A stretch of 64,000 nucleotides of DNA from Welwitschia mirabilis (lineage: Eukaryota > Gnetophyta > Gnetopsida > Welwitschiales): NCBI GenBank assembly GCA_051453625.1, contig JBOZIK010000001.1:183921443-183985442 (forward strand), read 5' to 3'. The position numbers were made by a program, and so were the translations under genes. The notes below the pieces were generated by a model. That model was not told where the DNA came from. It searched no databases and saw nothing but the letters and a program-made list of their open reading frames with translations. Below, one piece after another: positions 47,540 through 60,739 of the stretch. Numbering within the stretch: the stretch's first letter is position 1; each line of letters starts with the position of its first letter.

Positions 47540-48060
47540 TTCCCCTAACTTATTTTTTTCATGCATATATAATTTAGTTGAAATCACTTATGGAATTAAA
47601 TTTTTAATTCTTGAGTCTTTCTATATTTTCTTCCACACTCTGCTCTTTTTGCCATTATTTGAGGATCATAGATATTAACCAATCATAAACATGTTAATGT
47701 AATTATTTGAATTCATTTTTTGTTCTTGATTCTATTATACTCAATGTTCTTATTAATCATGGTTATCAATCATCTATTGTGCATAAGAAGGCACCCACTC
47801 CATATTCCAATTCTTTTTAAAACTAATTAACTTATCTATTTTTTTGATTTTTATTTTCTAGAGATAAACTATCTTAATATAATGATTATGGATAAATTCT
47901 ATAAAGCATTTTTTTAATGAATCCTTCATGTCTTTAATTTTCTAGCTCAGGATATTCATTTATGCTTATTTTTAGGAGATTTAATTATCTTGTCCAATAG
48001 GATTTTTGTATACCATTTGATATGTTTTCATTTGCATCCTTTTTTACTTTGTCTATTGTG
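47540..48060 (-). pseudogene. LINE B endonuclease remnant
   Basis: The minus strand shows 'NIYDPQ' then, after a one-base shift, 'NNGKKSRVWKKI' and 'KFNSISDFN' (about 47670-47575). These match the NVYGP......R..W..I.........GDFN segment of LINE endonucleases; the catalytic Asp of GDFN is kept, Gly is now Ser. The N-terminal WNCRG motif was not found. Confidence 0.65.
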
Positions 48061-48359
48061 AAAGGTCTTCCTATCTTTCTTAATCCATCTAAAATTTGAT
48101 AACCTAAATTTTTTTCAAATCTTTTGATTCACTAATTAATAGGAAATAGAACATATATCCTCTATTTTCATTCATATTTTTTTATTGTTTTCTTTATGGT
48201 TACCATATCTATCCTTGGATATTTTCTTGAACAATCTCTTTTTTCTTATTTTACTACTCCTTCTTTTAGTTTCCTCACTTGCTAATCACACTACAACCTC
48301 TATCCTTTTCCTTTTTAGAAACTATTTTTAAACTCTTTCTGTCCTTTTTTTAATCTATG

Positions 48360-48720
48360 CTCTTCTGAATTATGACCATAGTACTACAATTTTTTGTTTC
48401 ACACTTCTCACTGATATGCCCTTTTGTACTAGATTTCATACACAAATATTTTATGAGTGAAGGATAAAACCTATTTAAGTGTCCTACCTTATTATATTCT
48501 AAACATGAGAGGTCGATGTTTAATATGAAATAGCCTATAAGGCTAAATTTAAAGTATTTTTCACTACCAAATAGTGTTTCAAAGCTACTTAAATTTTAAA
48601 CCTACCATTTTCCTTTAAAAAAATGCATAACAGAGGAAGTCATAGACATACCTCATGTTGGATGATTTTGACCATCTTCACTACCTTAATTCTTTAGATT
48701 TTAAAAGACTAAACCATAAT
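48360..48720 (-). pseudogene. LINE B ORF1 C-terminal remnant with two zinc knuckles
   Basis: Two CCHC knuckles are in the same minus frame. 48505-48464 has C-L-E-Y-N-K-V-G-H-L-N-R-F-Y (second and last Cys now Tyr). 48442-48401 has C-M-K-S-S-T-K-G-H-I-S-E-K-C (second Cys now Ser). Spacing C-x2-C-x4-H-x4-C is exact in both. Knuckles start 63 bases apart, close to the 60 in LINE A. The changes Cys to Tyr and Cys to Ser are single-base. The frame upstream ('GRFKI') is short. Confidence 0.8.
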
Positions 48721-48729
48721 TTCAAGACT

Positions 48730-51700
48730 TATCTACTCTTTCTAATTAGTCTAAATCACTACTATTCATGGTATAACATAGCTATGCTTATGTCATTTAT
48801 TAAAGAGAAATGAAGGCAAGATCATCCTAGTAATAAAAGGTTGTACACATACAAGTACAACTTCTACTAATAGTTTTTAAGAATTCTGCTATATACAGGG
48901 TCTCAAAGTCATTCTTTCATAGAGATAATGATTCTAGAAAAATAATGAAATCAACACAGAACTATAAGTGGATTTCAATGATAAAGTAAATTGAGGAAGC
49001 AAGTAAGAGAGATTTCAATAAATAAAAGATAGAAATGAACTTACCAGTTGATAATTACCATCGATGTTTTAATAAGAAAAAGATATTCTTTCAATGATAT
49101 AATGTAAGTTTCCTTAAGTCTTAACTTAATAAGTTCATTACACCTCAAATAGTGATAACATAATCACATTTACCACATGAGTAGTGGTGAGATTCTCTTA
49201 TCAGTTAGCTTTATCACAACCTATTAATTAGTATGAAAATTAGGGAAAAAAAACCTAAGATTCATAAAACAAAACTAAACTCTAAAATAAGAAAATAATG
49301 AAGAGAATTCACTCAAAGATGTAGATAACTTAGCGTTTTAATAGCTCCAAGTCAAGTGTTCTAGATATGAGATAAATCATACTTAAAATCAAGAAATGAA
49401 AGCTAACTCTTTTTAATTAAAATAAGGGAATAATAGTGCATCAAATAAGAAGATTTTACTTAATAATGAAACATTTAGCTAGCCTTGACAATAGCTCTTT
49501 CCTAAAGATGAAACTTAGAATGACATACTACAAGATCGCTTATGCTCTAAGGATAAATACTTTCATGTAAACAATTCTTACAAATGAGTTGCTTGATAAT
49601 TGTTATAAAGGAAAGTAGGGTTAGGATTCAAGCCTTTTCTAATTATTGTTGTTACAATAAAACTAGTCATTTTATGATGGGGTACTAGAAAATTTTGATG
49701 CAATAGATGACTAGGCCTATAACCAGAAGTTAATCACTTTTCCATGATGACTTTAGAACATAAGTTTGGTAGTAAGAATCCTTAGATGACTAGTGCCATT
49801 GTATAGGTAATCAACACCACTAGTGCTTCCATTAGATCTTTTTTTTTTTTTGTGCCACTTACTCCAAAATGTAGTAAAATACCTAAAATCATCATGCAAA
49901 AATATAGAAGTTTGCATATGGCATTACAAATAATGCAATACATATTTTTATGATAAAATTATTAAATTAATATATTTACCTATGATAAATTAGCCTGATA
50001 CACTTGAGCTAAATGTTAATTTTTACATGTTATTAACCATTGAAGTTCATTTGGTCCTTTTCTAAGTAGCCCTAGATAGGCCAAGGACTTCTCTTCCTCA
50101 TCTTCTCATGTGGCATCATTTCACATCTCATACATCCTTACACTACACTTTCATGTTGAAAAGCTGTAGAGCCACCAAGCTTTCTTTTCTTTTAATACTT
50201 GATATCCTTAAGTTGAATATCATCTAACAATTGACTATAATTTTATTAATTCAAAATGATAAATCATTAACCAGTAAGTATTTTTATTAATAGATGATAG
50301 ATCTTTTACTATAGACCTTAACTATTACAAAATAAAATAAAAGAACTTATAATATCAAAACAATATCATTACTGCTTAGAGATGGATCATATTACCATAT
50401 AATGTAAACAATAAAAAGCATAAAAAGTATCATAGACCTAACACATTAATCATACCCTAATAAAACATTAAAGAAAATAAAGTAAAATAAGTAATTAGCA
50501 AAAAAAAAAAAATTCAATATGAACTATTGTAATGTATGTAATCGCAAATACATCAATGATTAAAAAAAAAAAGGAATCATAGTTAATCACATATGAAATT
50601 TCATTATCTAGTAATGTAAATACTATAACAAATCACAATGCAAACAAAATATGTCCTTAAGCTTAATAAAGAAGTTGTGTCATAAAATAATCATTCTTAC
50701 ATGCTTATGAAAGAAGAAAATGGGCTTAGAAATTTATGATGATATAATACCTAATCATAGCCATAGAAATATAATAGGATTCATGGGACATAAGATAAAA
50801 GGATGAAGGAATTCCAATAGGCATGAATCATATAATACTTAGATGAGGAACCAACTTCCTAACTCTTAAGGTGGGTTATGCTTTTATAGCCTTAGGGTGA
50901 GGGTTCTATATTTAATTTGACTTACTTAATGCATTTAAGCTTATAACATCTACATAAAACAATATTTATTAATTGTTAAAGTTAATTAAGTTAATCCTTA
51001 TAATAGCATTCTTATTTTTTTAAAATTTAATTGACTTTTGTTTGTTCATGTTGATTTGAATGTATTATTTGATAAATGATAACAATTCTATATTTTATAG
51101 GAGCTGCCATTTACGAAAATGTTTATAGTACTATAGATTTAATAGTAACATGGATTAAGTTGAGATCTATACGTTAGTTAAAGATCAAACAACATAGCAT
51201 GGCTTGCACAGTTTATATTAAGTATCATCCCTTCATGGTAAAAGTTCAATAATAATTAGGATAAAATCTTGATTAACAAATGGTAATTTCTATACATAGT
51301 ATTTATACCCTCAAAATAATTAATTTACTAAATTTTAAGGATTATTATCATAAATCTTAAATTGTTTTTACACTTACACCAAGTATTTTAGTAGTTCCTT
51401 AGTAAAAAATTTAAAATAATGAAGTTCAAAAGGCTATTTAGACTTTTAAAACTATTATAGGATCTACATTCAAGCTTAAAATAAATGTTTAAATTAGTTT
51501 AAAATATTAAAACTAAATGTGGATTCATTTATTATGTCAAATCAAGTAAAAATGAATAAGTCCAATTTTATTTTATCTTTTTCATTATTTTTCTTAAAAT
51601 TTTAAATTTTATTCTTTATAAGTGGGGATATGTAAAGAAATCTATATAGTTTTTATGTTAAATTAAGGCATAATATGAAAAACAATTATAAAAACTTTTT

Positions 51701-53644
51701 ATGTCTTACATCCCCAACTGAAACATTACATTATCGTTACTACTATAAAGGGTTAAAAGAATGCAAAAAAAAATTAACTTTAGAGATCAAAATTTTAATA
51801 GAAAACCATACACATTTCTATTAGTTAATTTAAAAAATCATCTCAAATATAAGATGACTTTTCAAACATTAGAAAAAGTTCTAAACAGCATAGAAAACCA
51901 TAGAGGGACAAAAACAAAATCAAGTGAAGAAATCATTTCTTGAAGAGGATCCTTCATGAGAAACTCCCATTTAGATTTTAAGATTTTATTATTCTTATTA
52001 ATATTGAACATAAATATTCCTCTATTATCAATACTTTATATGATTTTGATGAATTTCAAATTTGTAATAAAATAAGATATTAATAGTTATAATTTTTTGT
52101 TACATTTTAAACTATAATACTTCACTTAGAGGTATTTTTGTACTTCTTATATGATAAAGGCATTAGATGCTCAAAGATTTTAGAATAATGCATTATGATA
52201 TAGTTTAAGGCTAATTGTAATGATCCTAATTAGGAAGTTAAAATTGATGATAATAATGTAGAGCATAAAAACTTCTTCAACCTATTGGTCCTAGATATGT
52301 CTCATAATTCCTTTTCCATCATCATATTTTATTCACTTATTGATGCAATGATTTTGACTTATTTTGAGACTAGATTCTTGAAATTAGATCATATTAGAAC
52401 TTGTTAAGATATTAGTACCCTAGAAGTTCACATTTAAAAGATATAATCTATTCATTACTTATCATTTTTGAGTCAAATATGATGTTTTTATGTACTATCA
52501 ATTGAAAGTATTAAAATTAAATTAAATTATAATTTGTATTTTTGGTAGTTACTAGTATAACTAACTATGGCACTATAGTTCCATTTACCAGTGTAATTTA
52601 GTGCTTGAGCATCATGTAATTATTAACAATTTATTGATGTAAATCACTTGGTGAATATTGCAAGTCATGGTAAATTATTTGTTTAAAATTGTCCCTAGTG
52701 CATCCATAAAAACCACCATCACCCAAACTCAAAACCACATATCATGCCAAAATAATATAATTTTAAAGAAAATTACATGCTCACAAGTTGTTTTTCAAGC
52801 ACTAAAAGGTGTTTTTTAACTACATTCTATCTCTTATTTCTTCACTGCCAAATTGATCTTATCTTTATGTTAGCTTTGGAAGCCTTCTCTATTATTTATT
52901 CTTGTCCATTAATGCCATATACATCTATTTTTAACCTTCTACATCATCTCATAATCCATTTTTCATCTTCTTTTGTCTTATTTCCGTTTATCTAAAGGGC
53001 ATCATAAGGGTGGTGAGGTGCATGCAAAAAAGTTATGCATGAGGAAGAGAAAGAATTAGATCTTACAATAATTTAGATTAGCTACTAATAAAAATGGTTG
53101 TGATTACATTTAAAACCAATAATTGTTCTTTCACCTTATGTTCTTATGGCTATGTTTACTTGATTCATGCATTTCCATTATGTCTTTCTTTCAATTTAAT
53201 GAGACTTCTTGTAGCATGTTGCATATTTGGTGCTAATGGAATTGAAAAACATTTAGTATATATCATAGCATTATCTAATTTTTCATGATTGGTAAATTTT
53301 TCTTAAAGAATGCATCTATTCTATTCTTCTTCTCTTTTCTTTCTTCCATTCTTTATAGTTCTTTTAATATTTTTTTTTCATGAAGTCATCTTTCTTCTTA
53401 AGTAATGAATGATGAATTTTTCTTTTCTCTTTTCCAGTAACTTAGATTTAGCATGTGGATATTTAATTAAGTAAATTTTGATATTAATTAACTTTATTTC
53501 TATTTCTCTTTTCTCAATTGAAATAGAACTAGTAAATTTTAGTGCTCGTTTTTATGATATATTTCTTTGAAGCTCCAATTGCTCTGGCCTCTAAATTTTC
53601 ATTTTTAACTATTTACAATTAAATTGTAATTTCACTTAGAAAAT
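48730..53644. other. Unassigned AT-rich DNA
   Basis: No gene, LTR pair or domain was recognised over 4.9 kb. Short open frames (51761-51943, 52777-52995, 53094-53288) have compositions expected by chance. The part near 50040-50190 and 50830-50920 is less AT-rich and could be an LTR or a decayed untranslated region, but it has no partner in this window. A pyrimidine-rich tract is at 53315-53450. Confidence 0.45.
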
Positions 53645-55015
53645 GTTTTGAACTATAAAATCTGAATTTTCCCATTTTTGCACATGGAATTTCTCTATCA
53701 ATATTGATGTGTTTTAAAAAATTTAAAATATAATCTTATAATAGTTATTTATTACTTTCAAAACATGAAATCAAGTTTTCCTCAAGTCTTATAATTTCTT
53801 AATATTCTTAGTTAAAATAGGATAGACTCAATTTTTGCATTTTTTTTCTAGTGAGTCATTTCTTATCTATTTCAATTTGTTTCACTTAATATTGAATATT
53901 TGATTCTAGTAACTTGTTTTAGAACATATTATAAGTATTTATAAGGTTCTAGAAAATCCAAAGTCTCCTTTTTGAAGTTTTTTCTTTTCTTTTGCTCTCT
54001 CTTCATTTGCTTTATTTTGTTTCTTTTGTCACGAGTACTATGAAATTAACTAAGTTTTACTTTGAATGTATAAACATTCACATGATATTTTTTATCAATT
54101 GATGTTTTGAACTATGAAATCTTAATTTTCAAGTTTTTTCACATGAAATTTCTCTATCAATGTTGATGTGTTTTAAAAAGATTAAAATCTAATCTTATAA
54201 TAGTTGTTTATTACTTTTAAAATATGAAATCAAGTTTTTCTCAAGTTTTATAATTTCTTAATATTATTGGTTAAAATAGGGTTGACTCTATCTTTGCAAA
54301 TTTTTCTAGTGATTCGTTTCTTATCTATTTCAATCTATTTCACTTAATCTTGAATATTTGATTCTAGAAACTTATTTTAGAACATATTATAAGTATTTTT
54401 AAGGTTCTAGAAAGTTCTAAGTCTTCTTTTTAAAGTTTGTTCTCTTCCTTTACTCTCTCTTCCTTTGCTTTCTTTTTTTTTATTCTTATCAAAGTGCTAT
54501 GAAATTAAGTAAGTTTTACTTTGATTGCATAAACATTCACATAATAGTTTTAATTAATTAATGTTTTAAACTATGAAATATTAATTTTCCCATTTTTGCA
54601 CATGAAATTTCTCTATCAATATTGATGTGTTTAAAAAAGTTTGAAATCTAATCTTATAATAGTTATTTATTACTTTTAAAATATGAAATCAAGTTTTCCT
54701 TAAGTTTTATAATTCCTTAATATTCTTCGTTAAAATGATTAACTCTATTTTTGTATATTTTTATAGTGACGTTTCTTATCTATTTCAATCGGTTTTACTT
54801 AATCTTGAATATTTGATTCTAGAAACTTATTTTAGAATATATTATAAGTATTTTGAAGGTTCTAAAATTTTCTGAGTATTCTTTTTGAAGTTTATTCTTT
54901 TTCTTTGCTCTTTCTTCCTTTTCTTTGTTTTATTTCTTTTCATCAAAGTACTATGAAATTAACTAAGTTTTACTTTAATTGCATAAACATTCACATGATA
55001 GTTTTTACCAATTAC
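53645..55015 (+). repeat. Three tandem 459-bp units
   Basis: Units begin with 'gttttgaactatgaaat' at 53645, 54104 and 54563, spaced exactly 459 bases each time. Each continues with 'cacatgaaatttctctatca', 'gaatatttgattctagaaac', a pyrimidine-rich part and 'cataaacattcacatgatag'. Differences are substitutions and small indels. No partial fourth unit is evident on either side. No coding frame runs through them. This may be the edge of a satellite or a local duplication. Confidence 0.9.
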
Positions 55016-55229
55016 TTATTAATTTGTAATATTATTTATATGTTATATCACTTTTATTACATATTCAAATATTAATTAATTGTTATATTTTAAGTCAAAT
55101 GTATCAGTATTTAGTAAAAATATTATTAAAATAAATGGATTTGCTTTTTTAATTTGAAGAATCATGGTTTTAGAGCTCTATTTGTTTTCAAGATATAGTA
55201 AATATATCATATTAAGATATAACACAAAG

Positions 55230-56350
55230 GAAATACAACATAGCTTAAAAGCTATTTTTCCAAGATCTATAGAAATGTCACTGGTACTCAATGCCTAAAA
55301 AATCAACATTTAATTTAGTCAACCCTAATTTCCAATTCTAATTAGATATAGGCTCTAAAATAGCATATCCCAATGGGTTTATAACAAAATAGTATTCACT
55401 AAGAGTAAATTTAGAAGAAGGAATTTGAGTGAGTTGACTAATAATAATGGGTTCAATTTCCTCTTCTTTTACTTCTTATTTCTGCTAAGGCTATTCAATT
55501 CCTTGCATATTAAACTAGCATTATTTCTCTTATTATGTGTCTTTAGTGTATCCAGTAGGTGTGGGGAGGTCATAATCTTTATCACTCTCATTGTATTTAG
55601 AGGAATTCCATAACAATGGCTTTTGGATAGGTTTTCTTAGAATGTCCTGTTAACTTAAAATAGTAACATCTATCTACATTTTTCTTTGGTAAAGAAGTTA
55701 AATCAATCCTTCATGTCCTATAATACAACTTTAAAGAGAGTAGTGGAAAGAATTTGAAATAAAGAAGAATATTTCTATTTGAAATTCCTGCATTATAATA
55801 ATCAGGAAGTAGAAGTGAATCTCATTTATTTTATCAAAGTAAAATTTTAAGGTGAAGTATTTCATGATCAAAGAAGAAAGCAACCCTAGAATAAAAAGGC
55901 CTTAAAAAATCTTTTCTTTTATAGCATCCTCCTCTCTTCCACAAACTATCAATATTTTAAACTATGAAACTATGCGTTCTTTAGGAGCATCCCTTTTGCA
56001 ATTGATACCTATAGGACTTGTGTAGATGATATCACTAATTGAAGGAATATCAATGAAAATGACAGTGTTATTTATGTGGGCAGATTTACCATTCTAGTTT
56101 CCAAAGGGCTCCTTTAAAAGATCTGGATCATGACCTTTTAAGCTTAGAACATAAGAATTTCATCCTATAGCTTAGAAGGCTTTCCAAGTTTAATCATGAT
56201 TTAGTAGCACATCAGACCTATATAGTTTAGTTCTCAAGGCCTTTCTGATGTCTTCTAATATGTCAAGACTATTATAACTACTCTGATTCAATTCCAATGC
56301 TCCTCTCCAATGTGGTTCAAATGCTCTCTGTTATGCGTTGCCCTGCAAAT
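55230..56350 (-). pseudogene. Orphan ORF remnant with CCHC motif (LINE ORF1- or gag-like)
   Basis: The minus strand holds a decayed coding region. A knuckle at 55668-55627 has the pattern C-Y-Y-F-K-L-T-G-H-S-K-K-T-Y followed by Pro, with exact C-x2-C-x4-H-x4-C spacing and two Cys lost (to Phe and Tyr). It is preceded by 'IDLTSLPKKNVDR', which resembles the stretch before the knuckle in LINE ORF1. Upstream pieces ('HDPDLLKEPFGN', 'VIFIDIPSISDIIYTSPIG') are coding-like. No endonuclease or RT follows on the minus strand, so this is an isolated fragment. It could also be gag of an LTR element. Confidence 0.5.
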
Positions 56351-57759
56351 CAGACTTAGTTCTATTTGTGGGTTTGAGCTATCTCTTTTTTCATAGACAT
56401 GGATCTGATCTAATTCTTCAATCTACTAAATAATTTTAAATTTCAATCTACTAAAGATCTTTTAGAAATGAATATTAAATGAACTAATGACTTTGAGATT
56501 CATTATCTTCATGATACATGGGACAATCTTGGTTAACTCTTAAAGTTCTTTAAATAATCTTGTCTAAAAAAATGTTTTCTAAAATTATAAGTTATTGAAT
56601 AATTATTGTAAAATGGAATAAGACGTTTGAATGACTCAATATGCATCCATTTTACATTATCTTAAATAGTGAATTTTTATGAAAAGTTATTTTTACTTAA
56701 TAATAGCATAAGTAGTTTTAACTAGATTAACTCTTTTAGTTCTTCATTTGCGTTATCAATAATCATTAGATTAATAGAAAGTGCTTGTAAAATATTTTTA
56801 TTTTTTATTTAATGTATTTTTATTTTCACATCTTGTGAAATTTTTTTTTTTTTACACATGTAGTTCTTAATATTAATTATAAGTCATGTGTTAAAATTAC
56901 ATGAATACTACTTATAGAATCTCATTTTATTGTGTAAAAAATGATAGTTTGATAAAGTAATCTTTAATATTTGTAAAATGATCTATGTTAGAGTGTTCCA
57001 TGAGTTTGATACTTGTGTGCTTTTATTATATATGTAATTTAACCTAGGAGAGTTATTTATGATTTATTATAAATTATTTATGCTTAATATTTTTTATGCA
57101 TTAAATTATTACATTAAGTACCCAAATATTTTTGTAAAGGAATAGAGCATAATATCCTCATTTTAAAAATTAAGTTTTTCTTCCATTTGAAATTGGCACC
57201 AATTTTAAGGAATACTTGTAATTTTTTTAATGTTACATATTGTACTTATCTTTTTGAATAGATATATTTTTATTGAAGTTATTTTGTTTTTAGATTCTTT
57301 ATACATGCATTGAAAAAATTGTAAGTACTTCACTAATTCAACAAGCCTTCTAGATGGACACATTTTAAATTATACTATATTTTTGTATTTCTCTCTTTAT
57401 GTTACATTTTATCCTATGCATACATGAATAAATATTGAATTTGTACTAATAAATAATTAAAAAGATTGTATAGTTCTAATCTTAAGAGTTTGAGCAACTT
57501 ATCGATATCTCACATTCTCTTACTTTTCAAATGGCTATCAAAGATAGTAATGCTTAAAATTATAACCCTTAACTTATTCTTAGAAAACTTTTTAAAGGTT
57601 AAAATATAATTTCTATTTTCTTTTACTACTGATATGATGGTTTCTATAAAAAATCTTAAGATTTTCCTAATATTCATGATTTATATCATGAGGTTCCTTA
57701 TGAATTTCTTAAGTAATATAACTTAGTTTGTAACATTACATTCAAACTCATTCACATGT
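56351..57759. other. Unassigned AT-rich DNA, possibly the 5' LTR/leader of the next element
   Basis: Nothing was recognised. By position it should hold the LTR and leader of the Athila-like element whose gag begins near 57780, but the partner LTR would lie beyond the right edge, so this cannot be tested here. Confidence 0.35.
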
Positions 57760-57779
57760 AGTCAAATTAGTAACTTTAC

Positions 57780-58990
57780 TTCTTATTTTAAAGAATAGGG
57801 ATAGACATTAGCTTATGATTTTTCTAATAATAAGAATCTTTTAAATCTTACAAAGTTTAAAGAAGATTTCATTAATAAATTATCACTTATATTAATTAGA
57901 TGAGAAAGCTTATTAGTAGTTTTAAGAAATATTATAGTGAATATTATATTAATCTTTAAGTACTTTAAAGATATTATGGTTAAAAATTCCAATCACGGTT
58001 TTGAATTTTGGGGATTAGTTCAATTTATCTTAGAAGATATCAATAAATAAACTAGAAATATGGTAGAGACTTTAACTAATGATGGATTATTTAATGCAAC
58101 ACCTAATAAAGCTTGGAAGAATTGGAGGAGATGATATAAGTTATTCATGGGATCAAGATATTAAAATTACTATGTTAGAAGTAATATTAGTTTTAGTAAA
58201 TTTATTAATGATGATAGATCAAATTATGAATTAGCATAAAAACTAAAGGTTATATTTACTTAATTAAAAAATATTAAATTAGAATAAGAGAATTTTAAAG
58301 GAGATCTAATTTAGTTTTCTTCAATTCCATCTTTTTATAAGTTGTATGAAGTAGAGGGTTATTCCATTAAGTCATGTTTAAATTTTAAGGTAGCTCAATT
58401 TGATTGGCATTGGCATATATTATTTGAAGATCATGCTTTTAATAAAAATTATCATGCTCCATTACCATTCAATATGTGCTTAAATTTTCATCCAGATAAC
58501 TTTTATTAAAACCAAAATTCCTTTCATCTTTAGAGTAACAAATTTTAATTACAACCCAAACCTTTACCTCTTCTCCCTTCTCAAGGTAATAAATTAGAAG
58601 AAACAATGAAGTTTTTAGTGAATAACATGGATAAATATAGCATACACTTAATTTTGTGATGTTTCAAAAATAAAATAATAAGGAGATTCATTCATGTTTA
58701 TCATCTTAGTTAACTATTAATTCCAGATTAGTTAATGTAGTGGAAGAATGTACTTAAAATGCCATTAGATTAAGAAGTGATAAAGTTATTTTAACCTGAA
58801 TCTTAAAGCTTTACAAATAAATAATTTAAAGAAGTTAATATAAAAATTTTAATTATGAGGATATTTATAAAATCTTTAAATATGTTAATATTAATCTTCC
58901 TTCTCTTAATGTAATTAAGAAAATTCTATGTTATGCCAAATTTCTTAAAGACCCTTATGCCCATAAAAGAGAAATTAAACCTTATAAAGA
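57780..58990 (+). pseudogene. Athila-like gag remnant
   Basis: The capsid part (57780-58150) reads 'NHGFEFWGLVQFILEDINK', 'TRNMVETLTNDGLFNATPNK' and 'AWKNW', matching the Athila gag pattern PHHGFE.W.L...FY.GL...TR...D...GG.F..KT..EA. Later parts include 'GNKLEETMKFLVNNMDKYSI' (58600; usually LE..M..F) and 'VIKKILCYAKFLKDPYAHKR' (58905-58970; usually I..VP.YAKFLKDL...KR). No CCHC knuckle is evident. Gag leads directly to protease. Confidence 0.85.
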
Positions 58991-59400
58991 AATAGTTAAT
59001 CTTATTACCTCTAATAATTACCTTTTCAAATTCAAACGTCTTGTGAAATATAGTAATCATGGATTTCCTACTATAACCATTATTATTGGTGATCATATTA
59101 TTGAAAAAGCCCTAGTAGGTTTAGGAGCAAAAATCAATCTTATGTTTAAATTCCTTTTCCAAGTCTTAGGTTTTAATCATATATGGCCCACTAATATAAT
59201 TCTTTCTATGGCTGATAAAAATTTGGTTAAATCTATAGGAATTTTAAAAGGTGTATTAATTCAAACAAATAAATCTATTTATTCTATCTGACTTTGTTAT
59301 CCTTAAAATTTCTATTAACTCAACCATTTGTCCTATTATACTTGGTTGACCTTTTCTTAAAACTACTAATGTAGAGATTAGCTTTAGATCAAGTGCATTA
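58990..59400 (+). pseudogene. Athila-like aspartic protease remnant, catalytic Asp lost
   Basis: The stretch 59043-59291 is open and reads 'HGFPTITIIIGDHIIEKALV' then 'GLGAKINLMFKFLFQVLGF'. The Athila active site is normally DLGASVNL; here Asp is Gly (GGT), so the enzyme could not work even if expressed. Next are 'PTNIILSMADKNLVKSIGIL' (usually LADRS...P.G..EDVL) and 'CPIILG*PFLKTTNVEI', where Arg of ILGRPFL is TGA. Gag and RT flank it in the expected order. Confidence 0.88.
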
Positions 59401-59929
59401 AAAAGATATTTTAAAAATTTTTACATTAGTTTAAATTTATTTTATAATTGGAATAAAAAGACTATTTAATTAAATGAAAAGTTACCCTTACCTAAAGTTT
59501 AACCTATAAGTGATGATTTATTTTTACTTATAAATGATATGCTATATTTAGATCTGAATTATGTATTTCTTACCACATCTTATTTTTACTTAAGTAAAAT
59601 TGATACTCCTATTGCATGTTTTTATTTTCAAAATTTTAATTATAATTTTAATAAATAAAAATGATTTTAAATTATACTTTTATTATTAATTATTTTTCTA
59701 ATGATGATTTGAAATCACTACTTGATCATTTAAAGTATGCTTTCTTAGATAGTAAGTAAACCTATTGCTATTATGAAAATCTTAATCCTTTTTAAGAAAA
59801 GCATTTACTAACTTATTAATCAGAAACTCTTAAGCCTTTTCTTGGTCTTGTAATGATTTAGTTAATGTTCATCCATCTATCTATTTACATTATGTCTATT
59901 TACAATATAATAATAAAACTATTTGTTAA

Positions 59930-60660
59930 CATCAACATAGGCTAAATCTAAAGCTTAGAAATATTGTCAGAGACAAGATCATGAAACTCTAGGAAGATGA
60001 CATCATTTAACCTATTGTAGATAGTGAATGAATGATATCTTTATAATTTTTCGTGAAGAACAATGGTAAATGACATATGTATGTAGATTTTTATGCTCTT
60101 AACTATTCTACTAAGAAAGATAATTAACCTATTCCTTTTATCAATAAAATTCTTGATAAACCTAATAGTTATCATTATTATTATTTTCTTTATGGATATA
60201 ATGGTTTTACTTAGATTTCTATTACTGTATAATTTTAAGATAAGACCACTTTTACTTTTTCATTTATAATGTTTTCTTATCATTGTATTCTTTTTAATTT
60301 TTGTAATTCTTTTGCAACTTTTTAAAGTTGTATAACTAGTCTTTTGGTTGAATTCATAGTTAAGTATTTAGAAATATTTATGAATTATTTCTCTTTATGT
60401 TAAATCTTTTGATTAAATAACATATTATATTAAGTTAATCTTGAATCATTATATTAATCATAATATTAAACTTGGTTGAGACAATATTTATTTTATAGTT
60501 ACTACAGCATCTTTCTTAGACATATCATTTTTAAGGAAGATGTACAAGTAGATTCTAATAAGATTAATATCATTCATTCTCTTCCTACTCCTAACTATGT
60601 TAAAGATATAAGATCTTTCTTAGGACATGTTAGTCTCTATTAATATTTAATTCCATCTTT
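59930..60660 (+). pseudogene. Athila-like reverse transcriptase remnant
   Basis: The motif series is 'HQHRLNLKLRNIVRDKIMKL', 'DDII*PIVDSE' (usually ..IYPISDS.WVSP), 'VKNNGK*HMYVDFYALN' (usually PKKGG.....VDYR.LN), 'YNGFT*ISITV', 'DKTTFTFSF' (usually DQEKTTFTCPFG), 'VKYLEIFMNYFSLC' where YMDDFSVY should be (both catalytic Asp lost), then 'KINIIHSLPTPNYVKDIRSF' and 'LGHVSLY'. Many Trp and Gln positions are TAG. It is the most easily recognised RT of the window. Confidence 0.9.
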
Positions 60661-60739
60661 TAGTTGTCTTAATAAATTGTCTTAATAACCTTTGACTGAA
60701 TTTCTTCTTAAAGATGTATTTTTTCTATTAGATACCTTG

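Larger units (their letters stand above)
44560..48720 (-). mobile_element. LINE B (L1-type), degenerate
   Basis: In minus-strand order there are ORF1 zinc knuckles (48505-48401), endonuclease (48060-47540), RT (46500-45280) and a post-RT part (45280-44560). The tandem knuckles and the order match LINE A, so the two are probably related subfamilies in opposite orientation. A 10-N gap (46751-46760) lies just upstream of RT. Multiple stops and frameshifts are present. Confidence 0.8.

Noticed and set aside
53645-55015. CRISPR array or centromeric satellite
   Set aside because: Units are 459 bp with no spacer structure, so not CRISPR; three units alone do not show a centromere.
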